Below the pieces are notes generated by a model. It was not told the DNA's origin, did no database searches, and saw nothing but the letters and a program-made list of their open reading frames with translations. Source: Pistacia vera (lineage: Eukaryota > Streptophyta > Magnoliopsida > Sapindales > Anacardiaceae). Taken from it: 64,000 nt of DNA. Shown piece after piece: positions 45,492 through 57,462 of this stretch. A program made the position numbers and the translations under genes. How positions within the stretch are numbered: the stretch's first letter is position 1; each line of letters starts with the position of its first letter. The stretch lies in contig NW_022196165.1 in NCBI RefSeq assembly GCF_008641045.1, forward strand, positions 591,321 to 655,320. The letters run 5' to 3'.

Positions 45492-45521
45492 ACCCGCACG
45501 ACATGTGGGCTTTACACCTAG
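45492..45521 (+). mobile_element. Probable Helitron 3' terminus
   Basis: CCCGCAC, a short loop, then GTGGG forms a GC hairpin in otherwise AT-rich DNA. It is followed after nine bases by CTAG at 45518-45521 and then T. A hairpin about 10 bp before a CTRR end inserted between A and T is the Helitron signature. The 5' TC end was not identified. Confidence 0.6.
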
Positions 45522-46389
45522 TTATAATTTAAATCTAAACTTTAAAAACCAATATAACCCCTTCAAATCTCAAAAAACTAAATCAAAAATTCAAAATTAA
45601 ATTTCATTATTTAACCATTATAATTCAATTGTTGTGAATGAAATTAACAGAAAAATAAAAAGAAAAAAATTGTCAACCCATGAACCTATGACACAATTGA
45701 TTACAACAATTAAATGGATATCATAAATTTAAATTAAAAATTTTAGTTGAAATAGTAAATAACGAAGGGAAATGATAACTTAAATGCTTATGAGAATTTT
45801 AAATTTTTAAGGAAAATTTTTAATGTTTTCAAATTAATCTATATTTCGGTTGAAACTTGATTTTTTTTTTTTTTAAAGTTAGTTTAAATAAAATATTATC
45901 CTACTCCAAAACATATCAATCAGCTCTATAGATATTATCAAAATTTGTTAAAAATGTTATTTATAATTTTAGTTCATGAAATTATCGAAAATTCATAATA
46001 GAAGAACTCTCGATAAATTTTAGAGTTAAAGACGTAGATCCTTGATTATGATATAATAAAAAAAAAAAAATTGTAAATTTTTTGGGTTAACGTTTAACAA
46101 ACCCACCCCTTCCCCTACTATTAGTAAATTGATAAATTATATACTACTACAATTTAACAAATATTACAAAACTACCCTCTGATAATTGATATTGATATCT
46201 AAAAACTTAACGATATTTTTTTTGTTATTTTCGAAACTTCAAGGGAACTTTTGTTATTTTATTATGCATTAAGGGTGCATTTGGTTAGGGCTATAGGAAG
46301 ATAACTTCGGTAATCTATCTTTTATCCTGAACATTTAAATATTTCTGTAATATTGTAAAGCTAGTACTATTTACTGTAGGTGATATAGG

Positions 46390-47237
46390 TAGACCTGACA
46401 AAAAGGGACCCATACCCGTAGGTCCATGGGTACCAGGATAATTTTTGTGGGTACAGGCTCATATATTTAAGACCCGTGGGATCATTACCCGTACTTGGTC
46501 CACCCGTTATTTTCACGGGTGGGTCAGGTGATACCTGCGAGTACCCGCACAAACATTGAACAGTGGCAGGTTCATAGAAAAGGTTAAAAAAAAAAAAAAT
46601 CTTTCCTTTCCTTTTCTTTCCAACTCCATTGTTGGATTATTTTCTCCAACAATATCTTGACTTTTCTACTCCATCCACCTCCATTGTTGCCTTTTCTTCT
46701 CCCTCTTGCTCCATTATGCATTTTCCTCTCTCCAGCTCATCTCAAATCCCAACTAAAAAGAAAATTTTGGTTTGGAGACTGACTATATTCTTTCCCTGGA
46801 TTTTTGTTTATTTGAAATTGGATTTTATGAGTGAGTGAATTTTGATGTGACAGTGGTGAATTGAATTGATTTTTCTATTTTACTTTATTTATGTAAACAA
46901 GTTTTTTTTTATGGTGGTGGAACTTGTAGTTTAGTGGTTTGAAGTCTAATAAGTGTAGTGGTGTTGTGGCTTGTGTGTTGGAGTATGAAATTTGAGAAGA
47001 TAGACATGATTTTTTTTATTTTTTTTAGATTATTTAAGATAACATAACAGAGAAGAGAGAGAGAGGGGGAGAGAGAGAACAGGTGACCTGCCGGTCCACC
47101 CGTGCCCTCATGATCAGGTACGAGTGGTGCATTTCCTTACCCATTCACAATTTTTACTCGTTTGACCCATACCCATTTGACTTGTACCAGTGGTTACCTG
47201 GCCCGTACTCTACCGAGCCGCCCGTTTGCCAAGTCTA
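46390..47237. mobile_element. Non-autonomous hAT element, copy 1
   Basis: The ends TAGACCTGACAAAAAGGG and CCCGTTTGCCAAGTCTA are imperfect inverted repeats, with the 8-bp target duplication GATATAGG on both sides (46382-46389, 47238-47245). The interior carries many ACCCGT/ACGGGT words and no transposase. Confidence 0.85.
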
Positions 47238-48268
47238 GATATAGGGGTAATCAGATTACCGTCTCAGGAGGTGTTATTCTTTTATTACCGGGATAATCTT
47301 AATTTTGTTCCTGTTTTACCCTTAATTAATAGCCTTTTTGGACACAAATGCCCTCATATGTCTACCAAATAACAGTTAGCTCAAAGTGACTTCTGTAACC
47401 TCATAAATTAATTTTTTGGACAGAAATCCCCCACAATACATGTTACCATTTTACCCTTAAATAATTAAATTTTTGGACAGTAATGCCCTTATTATGAAAA
47501 CTATTTACATGAATACCATCCAAAACACCTCGGCCACCCAAGATGATAGTTGGTTGTTGGCCACCACTGCCAGCCCCCATCAACAGTCATCGAAACGGTG
47601 CACAACCGGCCGAAACTAGACTACCGTGCGCTGATCAAGTTGTTTTCGGCTAGATCCATGGCATTTTGTGGCCAAATCCATGGATTTGGCCGTTTCTTTC
47701 CCAAAATTTAATAATATTATAATAATACNTAAAGTTAGTTTAAATAAAATATTATCCTACTCCAAAACATATCAATCAGCTCTATAGATATTATCAAAAT
47801 TTGTTAAAAATGTTATTTATAATTTTAGTTCATGAAATTATCGAAAATTCATAATAGAAGAACTCTCGATAAATTTTAGAGTTAAAGACGTAGATCCTTG
47901 ATTATGATATAATAAAAAAAAAAAAATTGTAAATTTTTTGGGTTAACGTTTAACAAACCCACCCCTTCCCCTACTATTAGTAAATTGATAAATTATATAC
48001 TACTACAATTTAACAAATATTACAAAACTACCCTCTGATAATTGATATTGATATCTAAAAACTTAATGATATTTTTTTTGTTATTTTCGGAACTTCAAAG
48101 GAACTTTTGTTATTTTATTATGCATTAAGGATGCATTTGATTAGGGCTATAGGAAGATAACTTCGGTAATCTATCTTTTATCATGGGCATTCCCATGTTT
48201 AGTTATCATGTAATAAAATATTTCGGTAATATTGTAAAGCTAATACTATTTACTGTAGGTGATATAGG

Positions 48269-49142
48269 TAGACCTGACAAAAAGGGACCCATACCCGTAG
48301 GTCCATGGGTACCAGGATAATTTTTGTGGGTACAGGCTCATATATTTAAGACCCGTGGGATCATTACCCGTACTTGGTCCACCCGTTATTTTCACGGGTG
48401 GGTCAAGTGATACCTGCGAGTACCCGCACAAACATTGAACAGTGGCAGGTTCATAGAAAAGGTTAAAAAAAAAAAAAATCTTTCCTTTCCTTTTCTTTCC
48501 AACTCCATTGTTGGATTATTTTCTCCAACAATATCTTGACTTTTCTACTCCATCCACCTCCATTGTTGCCTTTTCTTCTCCCTCTTGCTCCATTATGCAT
48601 TTTCCTCTCTCCAGCTCATCTCAAATCCCAACTAAAAAGAAAATTTTGGTTTGGAGACTGACTATATTCTTTCCCTGGATTTTTGTTTATTTGAAATTGG
48701 ATTTTATGAGTGAGTGAATTTTGATGTGACAGTGGTGAATTGAATTGATTTTTTAATTTTACTTTATTTATGTAGACAAGTTTTTTTTATGGTGGTGGAA
48801 CTTGTAGTTTAGTGGTTTGAAGTCTAATAAGTGTAGCGGTGTTGTGGCTTGTGTGTTGGAGTATGAAATTTGAGAAGATAGACATGATTTTTTTTTTTTT
48901 TTTTTTTTTGTTCTGTTTTGTTTTGTGAAGAAGATTATGTAAGAGAACATAACAGAGAAGAGAGAGAGAGAGGGAGAGAGAGAACAGGTGACCCGTGGGT
49001 CCATTCCTGCCCGCATGACCGGGTATGAGTGGTGCATTTCCTTTCCCGTTCACAATTTTTACTCGTTTGACCCATACCCATTTGACTCGTACCAATGGTT
49101 ACCTGGCCTGTACTCGACCGGGTTGCCTGTTTGCCAAGTCTA
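48269..49142. mobile_element. Non-autonomous hAT element, copy 2
   Basis: Same element as copy 1 with the same 8-bp GATATAGG flanks (48261-48268, 49143-49150). It belongs to the duplicated block. Confidence 0.85.
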
Positions 49143-49853
49143 GATATAGGGGTAATCAGATTACCGTCTCAGGAGGTGTTATTCTTTTATTACCGGGATA
49201 ATCTTAATTTTGTTCCTGTTTTACCCTTAATTAATAACCATTTCGGACACAAATGCCCTCATATGTCTACCAAATAATAGTTAGCTCAAAATGACTTCTG
49301 TAACCTCATAAATTAATTTTTTGGACAGAAATTCCCCACAATACATGCTACCATTTTACCCTTAAATATTAAATTTTTGGACAGTAATGCCCTTATTATG
49401 AAAACTATTTACATGAATACCACCCAAAACACATCGGCCACCCAAGATGATAGTTGGTTGTTGGCCACCACCGCCAGCCCCCATCAACAGTCATCGAAAC
49501 GGTGCACGACAGGCCGAATCTGGACTACCGTGTGCCAATCAAGTTGTTTTCGGCTAGATCCATGACCTTTTGTGGCCAAATCCATGGATTTGGCCGTTTC
49601 TTTCCCAAAATTTAATAATATTATAATAATACTTAAAAAGAAGAAATTCAGTAAATGGCTCTCCCATAATTTTTTTATTCTCTCAACCAAACATATTAAT
49701 TATTTATACCCACCAATCTAACTAAACACATATAATATAATATTCCCCTTAATCTTTAGGGGGTATTTGGATCATATAATGTTTTATTATNTTTTTTGCA
49801 TAATTTCAGTTAATGTAACAAAATCTTCATTTGTTGAAATTCGACGGTTTCAG

Positions 49854-50080
49854 CTCAAATCCAGAAGCTAATTCCCACTTTTCTCATCTTCAAGGGCAAT
49901 GAATGGCAGATGGTTTCTCATCATAAAAGGTTTCATGCTAGGTGGAAATGTTTTGCCATGGACAATAAGCTAGAGATAGGCGATGCCTGTGTATTTGAAC
50001 TCCTCGATTACAGCACGCAGGTACTCAAATTCAGAGTTCAAATTGTCAGAGGCAAAATGCCATCTGAATTTTTAAACTAA
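49854..50080 (+). pseudogene. Last exon of a B3-domain (REM-like) transcription factor
   Basis: After the acceptor GGTTTCAG the frame reads LIPTFLIFKGNEWQMVSHHK, RFHARWKCFAMDNKLEIGD and ACVFELLDYSTQVLKFRVQI, and stops at 50078-50080. The W-x-V...R-F...W-x-x-F-A-x-D-N-x-L-x-x-G-D-x-C-V-F-E-L pattern is the second half of a plant B3 DNA-binding domain, and its C-terminal position is typical of REM proteins. Upstream exons are missing because the N at 49791 interrupts the assembly 60 bases before. The exon itself is intact, so the gene may be complete in the genome. Confidence 0.75.
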
Positions 50081-50598
50081 TCAAAAAATAGTTTTAAGTG
50101 AAGATGCGCCTATTATTATTAACTGAGATCACTTGCTTAATGGGTTTCTACTTGTTTGATGTTACTGTCCTGAAACTGTGGTTTAGATACTCTGTAATGT
50201 AGTATAACCTGTTGACGAGGATGCACTTTGCTGTGTCGGGTCCTAGTGTTAGTCTCTTGTTTGTAAACTTATATGTATTGAAAAGATATATATCTTAACT
50301 TTTCGACGAGGATGCGCTCTATAATGTATTATAACTTGTTATGAGGATGCGCTCTATTGTGTCGGGTTCTAGTTTTAGTCTCTTGTTTGTAATTTCCTTC
50401 ATTATGATGTATTGGAAAGATATACATCTTAACTTTATCAACTAATCTATCCATATTACACATTCTCTTATGTTATTTTAGATATCGAGCAAATAGTTTA
50501 TGCGGTGGATAATATGTGTTGGGTTTGTAGTTTATGCAATTAATATAATGCATTTTCTTTTGCTATTGATATTGAAATTAAGTTATACAAATTTGGCG
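50081..50598. repeat. Intergenic DNA with a 130-bp tandem duplication
   Basis: ACGAGGATGCGCTCTATAAT, GTCGGGTCCTAGTGTTAGTC and TCTTGTTTGTAA occur twice (about 50190-50310 and 50315-50440). This lies between the convergent 3' ends of the B3 exon and the MFS gene. Confidence 0.7.
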
Positions 50599-53500
50599 TT
50601 ATGTGTACAAGCTAAGAAAACTGCGATTCCTTTCTAATCGGTCATAGGCAGGCCTGGTCCTTAGGAAAAGTACAGAACTGGAAAAAAGGCCTAACAAGGA
50701 AATGCATGCCCACCATATAAATGTCTTCAGATAACATTGCCTCCCCATGCACACTGATGCTTCATGCATCAAGCTTTCCTGTATTGAACTTCCTGCATTG
50801 TCATCATAGACTTGAGCTGCAAGAAGGCCATAAAGGAGTGATCCAATGGGGATGTTGGTGATGAGGATGTTGTGGTTGATGCCGGCGCTGTTTGGTCCAA
50901 AGAGCTCTGATGTGATTGATACAGCTGCAGAAAACATGAATCCAGAGCTTAGCCCTATCAGGCCTGTTGAAGTGCGCAATATGACCTCACTGCCTGATGC
51001 AGTTAGCAAAAAGAAAGCAATAGGTGTTGCTAGTGTTGCGACTGCTAGCCAACCTGTCCTTGCAAAATCCACCTTGCTGCATTGGTTAGACTTTCAAGCT
51101 TCAGATTGTTGTTTAGTATGTCAAAAAATATATAGGAGCAACTTGAATATTCAAATCCTTACAGAACATGAATTCTAATGATGCCTCTATGATGAGCAAA
51201 TAGAGTATGGACTATTTTCTAGGTATCAGAAATAGAAAAAAAAAAATATATATATATATATATATGCCCTCTATGATGAACCAATACACTATGGACTATT
51301 TTCTAGGCATATATGAGTATATCCTTCAAATTGCCTGGAAATTCTGCAAGATATTCCTTTCCTTTGGTAAAATCTAATGTCGTTGTGAACAATATCAGTT
51401 TAGAAAATGTGTGAGGATTGTTAAGAAACTTTGTTTAAGAATAATTTGAAATGTCAATGCAGATTATATTCTAATGAGAGCCTTCATGAACAACTGCAAG
51501 AATAACTCTAGTATCCATGCAAAATGCCTGGAACTTTTGCAGGATTTTATTTCCTCTTTATTTGGTGAACTCTGAAGGCAGTTGATTAGAATTCATTCAT
51601 TTGTAGTCAGACTTATAAACATAATATATATGATTTTGTCTAAGTAGTTACGTACCCATGTAGGAAATCAGGTGCAGCTGAGAGCAAACGACCGAAGAAT
51701 GAACATGTGGAATAGAGTGTAATGAGAGAACTTAGCTGGGAATAGTATCCAAGTGACTCTGCAATCTGCCCTAAATTATTACTATAAACCAGCCCAATTG
51801 TCCCACTACAAAAATATGCTAAATAGTAAAGCCAGAAATCCCATTTTCGCACTAGAAATCTTGCTAGGTGTTCTTCACCCAGTAATATTAACCTGTCCTT
51901 CTCCACCACTTTTCCAAAATATTCTTCTTTCTCAGTTGAGTCATATGAACCAACAATATTTAAGGCATTACTTTGCTCACTTCCAATGAGCTCTTTATGG
52001 AGCTGAAGGTTGTCGATGTCAACCAAATTGAAGCTTGGGCTGTCAAAATGGAACCTTGTGGGGATGCTTCGACAAGCCCAGTTTTTAGCATAGACAATGG
52101 TAGGTAAACACAAGGGTAGGAATAAAAGAAATAGAGCCCTCACAAAGAGAACACGTGAAGTTGATGCATCGGAGGATAGTGTGTTTAGTAGTAAAAGATA
52201 TAGACCAGTTATAACAGCTAGAATGTTGAGAATGAAAAAGATGGAGGAATCACGGGCAGCGGTATCAGTAGAGAGTTGCTGCGAGGGAGGTTGGCGGAGG
52301 ATTGGGATGAGTGCTAAACTGGATGTGATGAGAGGAATAAGGGCATTCAAGAGGAGGTAAATGGTGTCATCTTCAGGGTTTATTGCTTTGGCTATAAGAG
52401 TGTAAAGAGCAGCACTTAAACCATTGTAACTGATAGAGAGGGACAATGCAAGTGGCCTGTTGGTTGGAAAATTTCTGATGCATAAAACAAAGCATACTGT
52501 GTTGAACCAGCAGATGCTACACCCTGACAATAGGCATAGTAGAAATACCTGCCAAAGAATTACATGTCAACAAATAGAATTAAGAAAAAGCACTTCTTAG
52601 TACTAGCTTTTGTTTCTTTTCCTAATGGATTATGGCATGAAGTAGATACATATTTTGAATGATGTCTATATTTCTCATTAGCAAGGCAGTTGTAGTAGTA
52701 AATGTAATGAGGATATTAATGATTGAGTTCAAAATTCAAATAGGAGCCTTCCCCATTCAATATTGTTTATTATAGTAAATTATTTGTAACTTCAATTGTG
52801 GATATGCACTTGCTTTTTGTTTAATATATGCAAAGATATTGCATTGGAGGTCTAAAACACATTTTTATTATGTAAAACATAGACATAATTGAAGATAATG
52901 ATAATATCTGTGCAACACCAAATGTTAGTGGACGTTTTATGATTTGACAAGGACATTACTGGAGGTTAGGCACCTAACTCTAGCTTTCAAAATAAACAAA
53001 AATTAATTGATGATACATAAATTAAGATTATATTTCCTATTTACCTTACAAAAAGGTAATTCTAGGTCCACTAAATGTGTTTGTTTCACAAAATATAATT
53101 GCTTAAAGGAAGGAAAAATTTTAACCTACTTTTAAGCAAACCAAAAATAGTCTAAAACAAACGTATTTACTCGAAGGAAACAGAAGCACTTTCAGAAGCG
53201 AAAAGCAAATATAAGGAATAGGAGCAAATGCCCAGAAAGAAAAAGAAAAGAAACGACCGTAGTAAAGATTCATTCATGAAATTTAAAGGAGATAGAAGAC
53301 TAACCAGAAAATAAGGCAAAACGATGAGTTTTTGAATGAGAAGCCATTGAAGACCATAACCAAGGAGTCCCGTGAAAGTAGCCATGAACATAAGAACCCA
53401 CAAAGGAAAATAGAGGAGTAAGACACCAGAGCACCAACCAAAAGCCTTTCCCAAATCTGAAGCGACTGACAAATAGTTGAGCTGAAGCTGAGAAATCCCA

Positions 53501-53613
53501 AGAACCGATTTGAGTGTTGAAGAATAAGATGAGAAATCGAAATTTGTGCCTGTAAATGCTTGTATCCATATTGTTGCTATTAGGATCATCCATTTTCTTG
53601 ATTCTCCAACCAT
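50599..53613 (-). CDS. Nodulin-like / NFD4-type major facilitator superfamily transporter
   Basis: Three minus-strand exons (53305-53613, 51656-52548, 50599-51076; GT-AG junctions) give 1680 bp and 559 aa, normal for this family. The nodulin-like N-terminal domain begins MVGESRKWMILIATIWIQAF, TGTNFDFSSYSSTLKSVLGI and SQLQLNYLSVASDLGKAFGW, with about six membrane segments. A hydrophilic loop follows (HKELIGSEQSNALNIVGSYD), then RKWDFWLYYLAYFCSGTIGL and the C-terminal MFS half (ITSELFGPNSAGINHNILIT, IPIGSLLYGLLAAQVYD, CMGRQCYLKTF). The substrate is not established for most members. The start is the first ATG, about 165 bp from the N at 53779. No defect was seen. Introns are about 756 and 579 bp. 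Confidence 0.9.
51225..51310. repeat. Poly-A/(AT)n tract with a small duplication
   Basis: An A run followed by (AT)n lies in intron 2 of the MFS gene. The flanking words TATGGACTATTTTCTAGG occur on both sides. Confidence 0.75.
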
Positions 53614-53779
53614 TTTGGTGTAGATCTTTAGATAATGAAAAGTGAAAAGAAGAAAAGGAGGTTGTGTTATAAAATGTGTGAAGCAACAAGAGTTGATATC
53701 GATTGGGTTTGGCCACCAGACATAACCACCGTTGCTGGGAATCATATAAATGCATTTATTAACGTACGATATAATTAAN

Positions 53780-55197
53780 TCTGGTTCGACCTATCCAACC
53801 GAACGAACCTCAGCCAAATTCAAAGACACCAACTCGTTCGCCCCGAACGACCGATCCAATTCAAGCCTAATCCTAGCCGTCTACTCACCTCGATCACTAA
53901 CCCCTCAACCTAAACTCACTCGCCCTGAGTGACCTATCCCCTAGACCACCGCACGCCTCCTCGTCACTCGGTCAGACGCACCGACCGACCCAAACAACAC
54001 CTAAGCCGACTTCTTCTTTCTGGCCCAATCCAAAAGAAAAAAACCCCAAAAATCAAATAAAATATTCAAAACGGCCGGATTCTTCTCGGATATCCACCGG
54101 AAAATTCAAACCTACGCCTATTCTCCAAAATCTTAACACCAAAACATTTGGAAACCTGTTTAAACTCGCTCAAAAGTTCAAAACACCTTTATCCTACCTC
54201 CCAAAACTTTCAACGAAAAAGAAATCTACCTACAGAACAGCAAAACGGCCTGAAAAGAAAAAATTACCTTGGGTGATTGTAGAAAAGACCACCTTCGCTC
54301 AAGAAACTGGGACAAAAACGAAGAAAAAAGGGAGAGAGAATTTTTTGAATGAAAACACAAAACCAACGCGAATGGAAGATGAACAGTCTGCTCCCCAGTT
54401 TTGTAAAGAAAGTGTAAATACATGGCAGGCTATGATTGGTAAGTTGTCAGGAGTCTTTTCGTTTTCCCGCTCTCGAAATGACAGATCGATCGTCACCATA
54501 CACGTGGCAGCGATCCGAATCACCTAGGAAACCGTTGTTCCGTACGAAAGCTGCGTCTAGATCGCCCGCTCCTTCCGACCGACTCAGTTTGTACCGCCCG
54601 GAGTCCGACGCGCGTCCGATCTTCACGCGCCAACAAATTCACTTGGCCACTCGATCCACCCGACCGACTAGTCAGTTCAGGAGCCCTCCCAAGCATCCCA
54701 TGCTCAGCCGGCCCGGAAGGCTTGGTCGACCGATGCATGAGTTGGGAATGGTCCGAGTCAATCCATCTTCAGAACAAAACTTTCGTCCAATCATCCGTCC
54801 GTAGAGAACGAGCGGACAACGTGTAACCGAGACGCCTCACCCACCTAGTCGTCCCAGCATCCCGACCGAATGAAGATTTTTAGTAAACTTCCTGAACCTG
54901 TCCGAATCGACATGATTTATGAGTGCCTCTTAACAGCCCCTCCGTTAGTTGCGCGGATGTACCGAACGATCACATCTGGCTGTCTACTCTTCAGCTCGCC
55001 GAACCGATCAGGTACTTCACAATGATAGAATACTTTGGGTCGGGAGTGGATACCGAACGAGGTCCAATCAAATATCACCTGCGGCGGTCAGATCATTCTC
55101 CAATGATCGCTCGTCCATGAGGAAAGACCGAGCTCGCCTTGAGCGCAACCTACTCTCTGACTTAAGATACTCTCAACTCAGAGAGTGGGGGACAAAC
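53780..55197 (+). mobile_element. 3' internal region of an LTR retrotransposon, truncated at a gap
   Basis: GC-richer DNA than its neighbours, starting at the N (53779) and ending with AGAGTGGGGGACAAAC, a polypurine tract, at the LTR start. It holds no recognisable protein domain, as expected for the long 3' non-coding part of Tat-like gypsy elements. The 5' LTR and coding region are missing from the assembly or were lost. Confidence 0.65.
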
Positions 55198-55923
55198 TGT
55201 TAGGGCCAAAAATCGTCCTTGGCCCAAATAGGGAAACAGGACCACTAGTGAAGAAAGACCAGGCCCAGTGCTACAGAGGCCCAAGCCAGATTAGTCCTAT
55301 TTCGACATGAGGTATAGCCGGCCCAAACCACGTGGGCACAAGCTTCTCAAACCTGGCCCATGTCCTAGGTCCGTGGACAAATCCAGAGCCCACAACCCCC
55401 TCAGAATACTTTCCTACTCCTGATCGATCTCCCATTCAAGGTCACTTTCCTATTCCTGATCACTTTCCTACTCGGAGTTACTCTCCTAATCAGAATCACC
55501 TTCCTATACGGACACTGGTAAGACAGCTTACCACAACCCTAATTCTTCTAGGGTTTGCATCAGAGTCGTACTAGGACTCCTACTTCTACCAAGATTGGGA
55601 GACCAGACGACCACTATATAAACAGAGGCCAGCCCTCTCACAAGGGACATCGACATTACACCCTCACACCCGAGACTCTTCACTCGAGAGTTTCACTATT
55701 TCGCCGTAGTCACAGTCCCCGACTAGACTTCCGGTAATCCCTTATTCCTTAGCCCTCACTAAATTAGCCCCTTTCAGTCTTGCTGACTTGAGCGTCGGAG
55801 TGCCTACGGCAAACACCACCCCGGTGTTTCCCGTTCGCTTCACGCGTGTGTTTCTCTACGTGTGCAGGTGCAGCAGATCGCTAGTGGCCTTGACCTCACG
55901 GGATCAGACCCCCTTTTCGTACA
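55198..55923 (+). repeat. 3' LTR of the truncated retrotransposon
   Basis: The LTR runs from TGTTAGGGCCAAAAATCGTC to CCCCCTTTTCGTACA, about 726 bp with TG...CA ends. A TATA box (CTATATAAACAG) lies at about 55615, and a GGAGTGCC to GGTGTTTCCCG region follows. The preceding polypurine tract fixes the orientation. There is no partner LTR in the window, so the right flank cannot be checked for a TSD. Confidence 0.7.
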
Positions 55924-56169
55924 GGTAGATTTTTACGTTTACATATAACATTTCCATTAATACAATATTCCCTTAATCAAATGCACCCTAAAGAATTTGT
56001 CATATTAAATTATGATGGAATATTCTTATTTTATTCCTAACAGATACATGCTTCTTTGAACTCATATCTCTTTTATACAAAAATTACCCATTTATTATAA
56101 GATTCCTATGAGTTTATGAAAGCATATATCTCTTAAGAATAAAATGAGAAAATTTCATCATAATTTAAT

Positions 56170-57438
56170 CAATAATGCTACGGACACCGAAAAAACTACA
56201 CCAAAATCGTGTACCGGCCTACGTGTAACACGCCTCTCATTTTTTTTACAATTTTTTTCTAGTGAACGGCCGCCATCAAATTTGGACGGCCATTCACTCA
56301 CATGGACGCCCATCCATATTATATGGACGGGCGTCCATGTACAAGGGACAGGCATCCCCATTTAAAGGACGCCCGTCCATAAATAAATTATGAAAATAAA
56401 AAACAAAAAACTTTGGGGACGACCGTCCATAAATTATGGACGGGCGTCCCTTACATTTGGATGGACGTCCATTTCTAATGGACGCCCGTCCATACTTTAA
56501 AAAAAAAAAAAAAATGTTTGGACGGGCGTCGTTTTCTTCTTTTTCCATGAATACAGTTCAACAAATATATTAAGGATAAAGATAAAGATGATGATGTTTG
56601 TGTAGTGTTTTAAAAGTCTAAGTCAATGTGTTTGAAATTCTAACCTGTTAAATCAAAATGGATGCAATAAAGTTTCCATGGAGGCAAGTGAAGAAGGTGC
56701 AGAACTTCGCCTGTCTACTTCTTCGTCTTCATTCACTGTGTTTTTTTCAGGGAGGCAAGAGTTTAAGATTTTTAGGGAAGTCAGCAGTGATGAAGAGAAT
56801 AAGGATAAGCTATAGAACTTCAACCAGGATGCAAACGTACTATACTGGCCGGAGGACGTCAAAAAGTTGGCTGATGATGTGCAGGAGATACTGCATGAGA
56901 TTGCTATCACTGGAAAGATTTCACAAAAACGTAAGTAATGGACGGGCGTCCATTCCTTACGGACGCCCGTCCCATCCAAAGTTTTTCTTTAATTTGTAGA
57001 AACTAAAGTAATGGACGGGCGTCCATTAGAAATTGACGCCCGTCCAAACATTTTTTTTTTTTTTTAAAGTATGGACGGGCGTCCATTAGGAATGGACGCC
57101 CGTCCAAACGTAAGGCCGTCCATAAATAAATTATGAAAATAAAAAAATAAAACTTTGGGGACGGCCGTCCATAATTTATGGACGGCCGTCCCCAAAGTTT
57201 TTTTTTTTTATTTTCATAATTTATTTATGGACGGGCGTCCTTTAAATGGGGACGCCCGTCCCTTGTATATGGACGCTCGTCCATATAATATGGACGGGCG
57301 TCCATGTGAGTGAATGGCCGTCCAAATTTGATGGACGGCCGTTCACTAGAAAAAAATTGTAAAAAAAATGAAAGGCGTGTTACACGGAGGCCGGTATACG
57401 ATTTCGGTGCAGTTTTTTCGGTGTCTGTAGCATTATTA
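56170..57438. mobile_element. Non-autonomous MULE with long palindrome-array TIRs
   Basis: The ends AATGCTACGGACACCGAAAA and TTTTTCGGTGTCTGTAGCATT are inverted, flanked by the 9-bp duplication TAATTTAAT (56161-56169, 57439-57447), as for Mutator. TIRs of about 350 bp (56170-56530 and 57050-57438) are built of GGACGNNCGTCC palindromes. The centre (56640-56935) is unique and may be captured host sequence. No transposase is present. Confidence 0.85.
56640..56938 (+). pseudogene. Possible captured gene fragment inside the MULE
   Basis: A CACTGTGTTTTTTTCAG acceptor-like site is followed by a frame reading EFKIFREVSSDEENKDKL, a TAG, then NFNQDANVLYWPEDVKKLAD and DVQEILHEIAITGKISQKRK, ending near a GTAAGT donor-like site at about 56931. 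The composition is unlike the surrounding palindromes. No family was recognised. Confidence 0.4.
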
Positions 57439-57462
57439 TAATTTAATATGACAAATTCTTTA

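Larger units (their letters stand above)
45874..49632. repeat. 1.9-kb near-identical tandem copies separated by one N
   Basis: Copy 1 (45874-47728) and copy 2 (47730-49632) start at the same TAAAGTTAGTTTAAAT and end at the same AATAATATTATAATAATAC, with an N at 47729 between them. They differ by scattered SNPs, poly-T length, and a small insertion in copy 2 (about 48184-48226). Each contains the same hAT insertion and 8-bp TSD. Two haplotypes placed in tandem explain this best; a true recent duplication is possible. Confidence 0.85.
55989..57462. mobile_element. MITE with about 45-bp TIRs, split by a MULE
   Basis: AAGAATTTGTCATATTAAAT and following bases (55991-56037) pair with the inverted right arm formed by 56129-56169 plus 57448-57460. 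The right arm is interrupted by the MULE. Without the MULE the element is about 200 bp. Confidence 0.7.

Noticed and set aside
48768..49095. Minus-strand open frames of 89 and 102 aa
   Set aside because: Low-complexity poly-A/AG tract inside the hAT element; no family resemblance.
53300..53755. Alternative minus-strand frame of 151 aa at the MFS gene start
   Set aside because: Overlaps the true first exon in another frame; the chosen frame splices correctly and matches the family.
54226..55203. Several short plus- and minus-strand open frames in the GC-rich segment
   Set aside because: No domain; the segment is best explained as non-coding 3' retrotransposon DNA before a polypurine tract and LTR.
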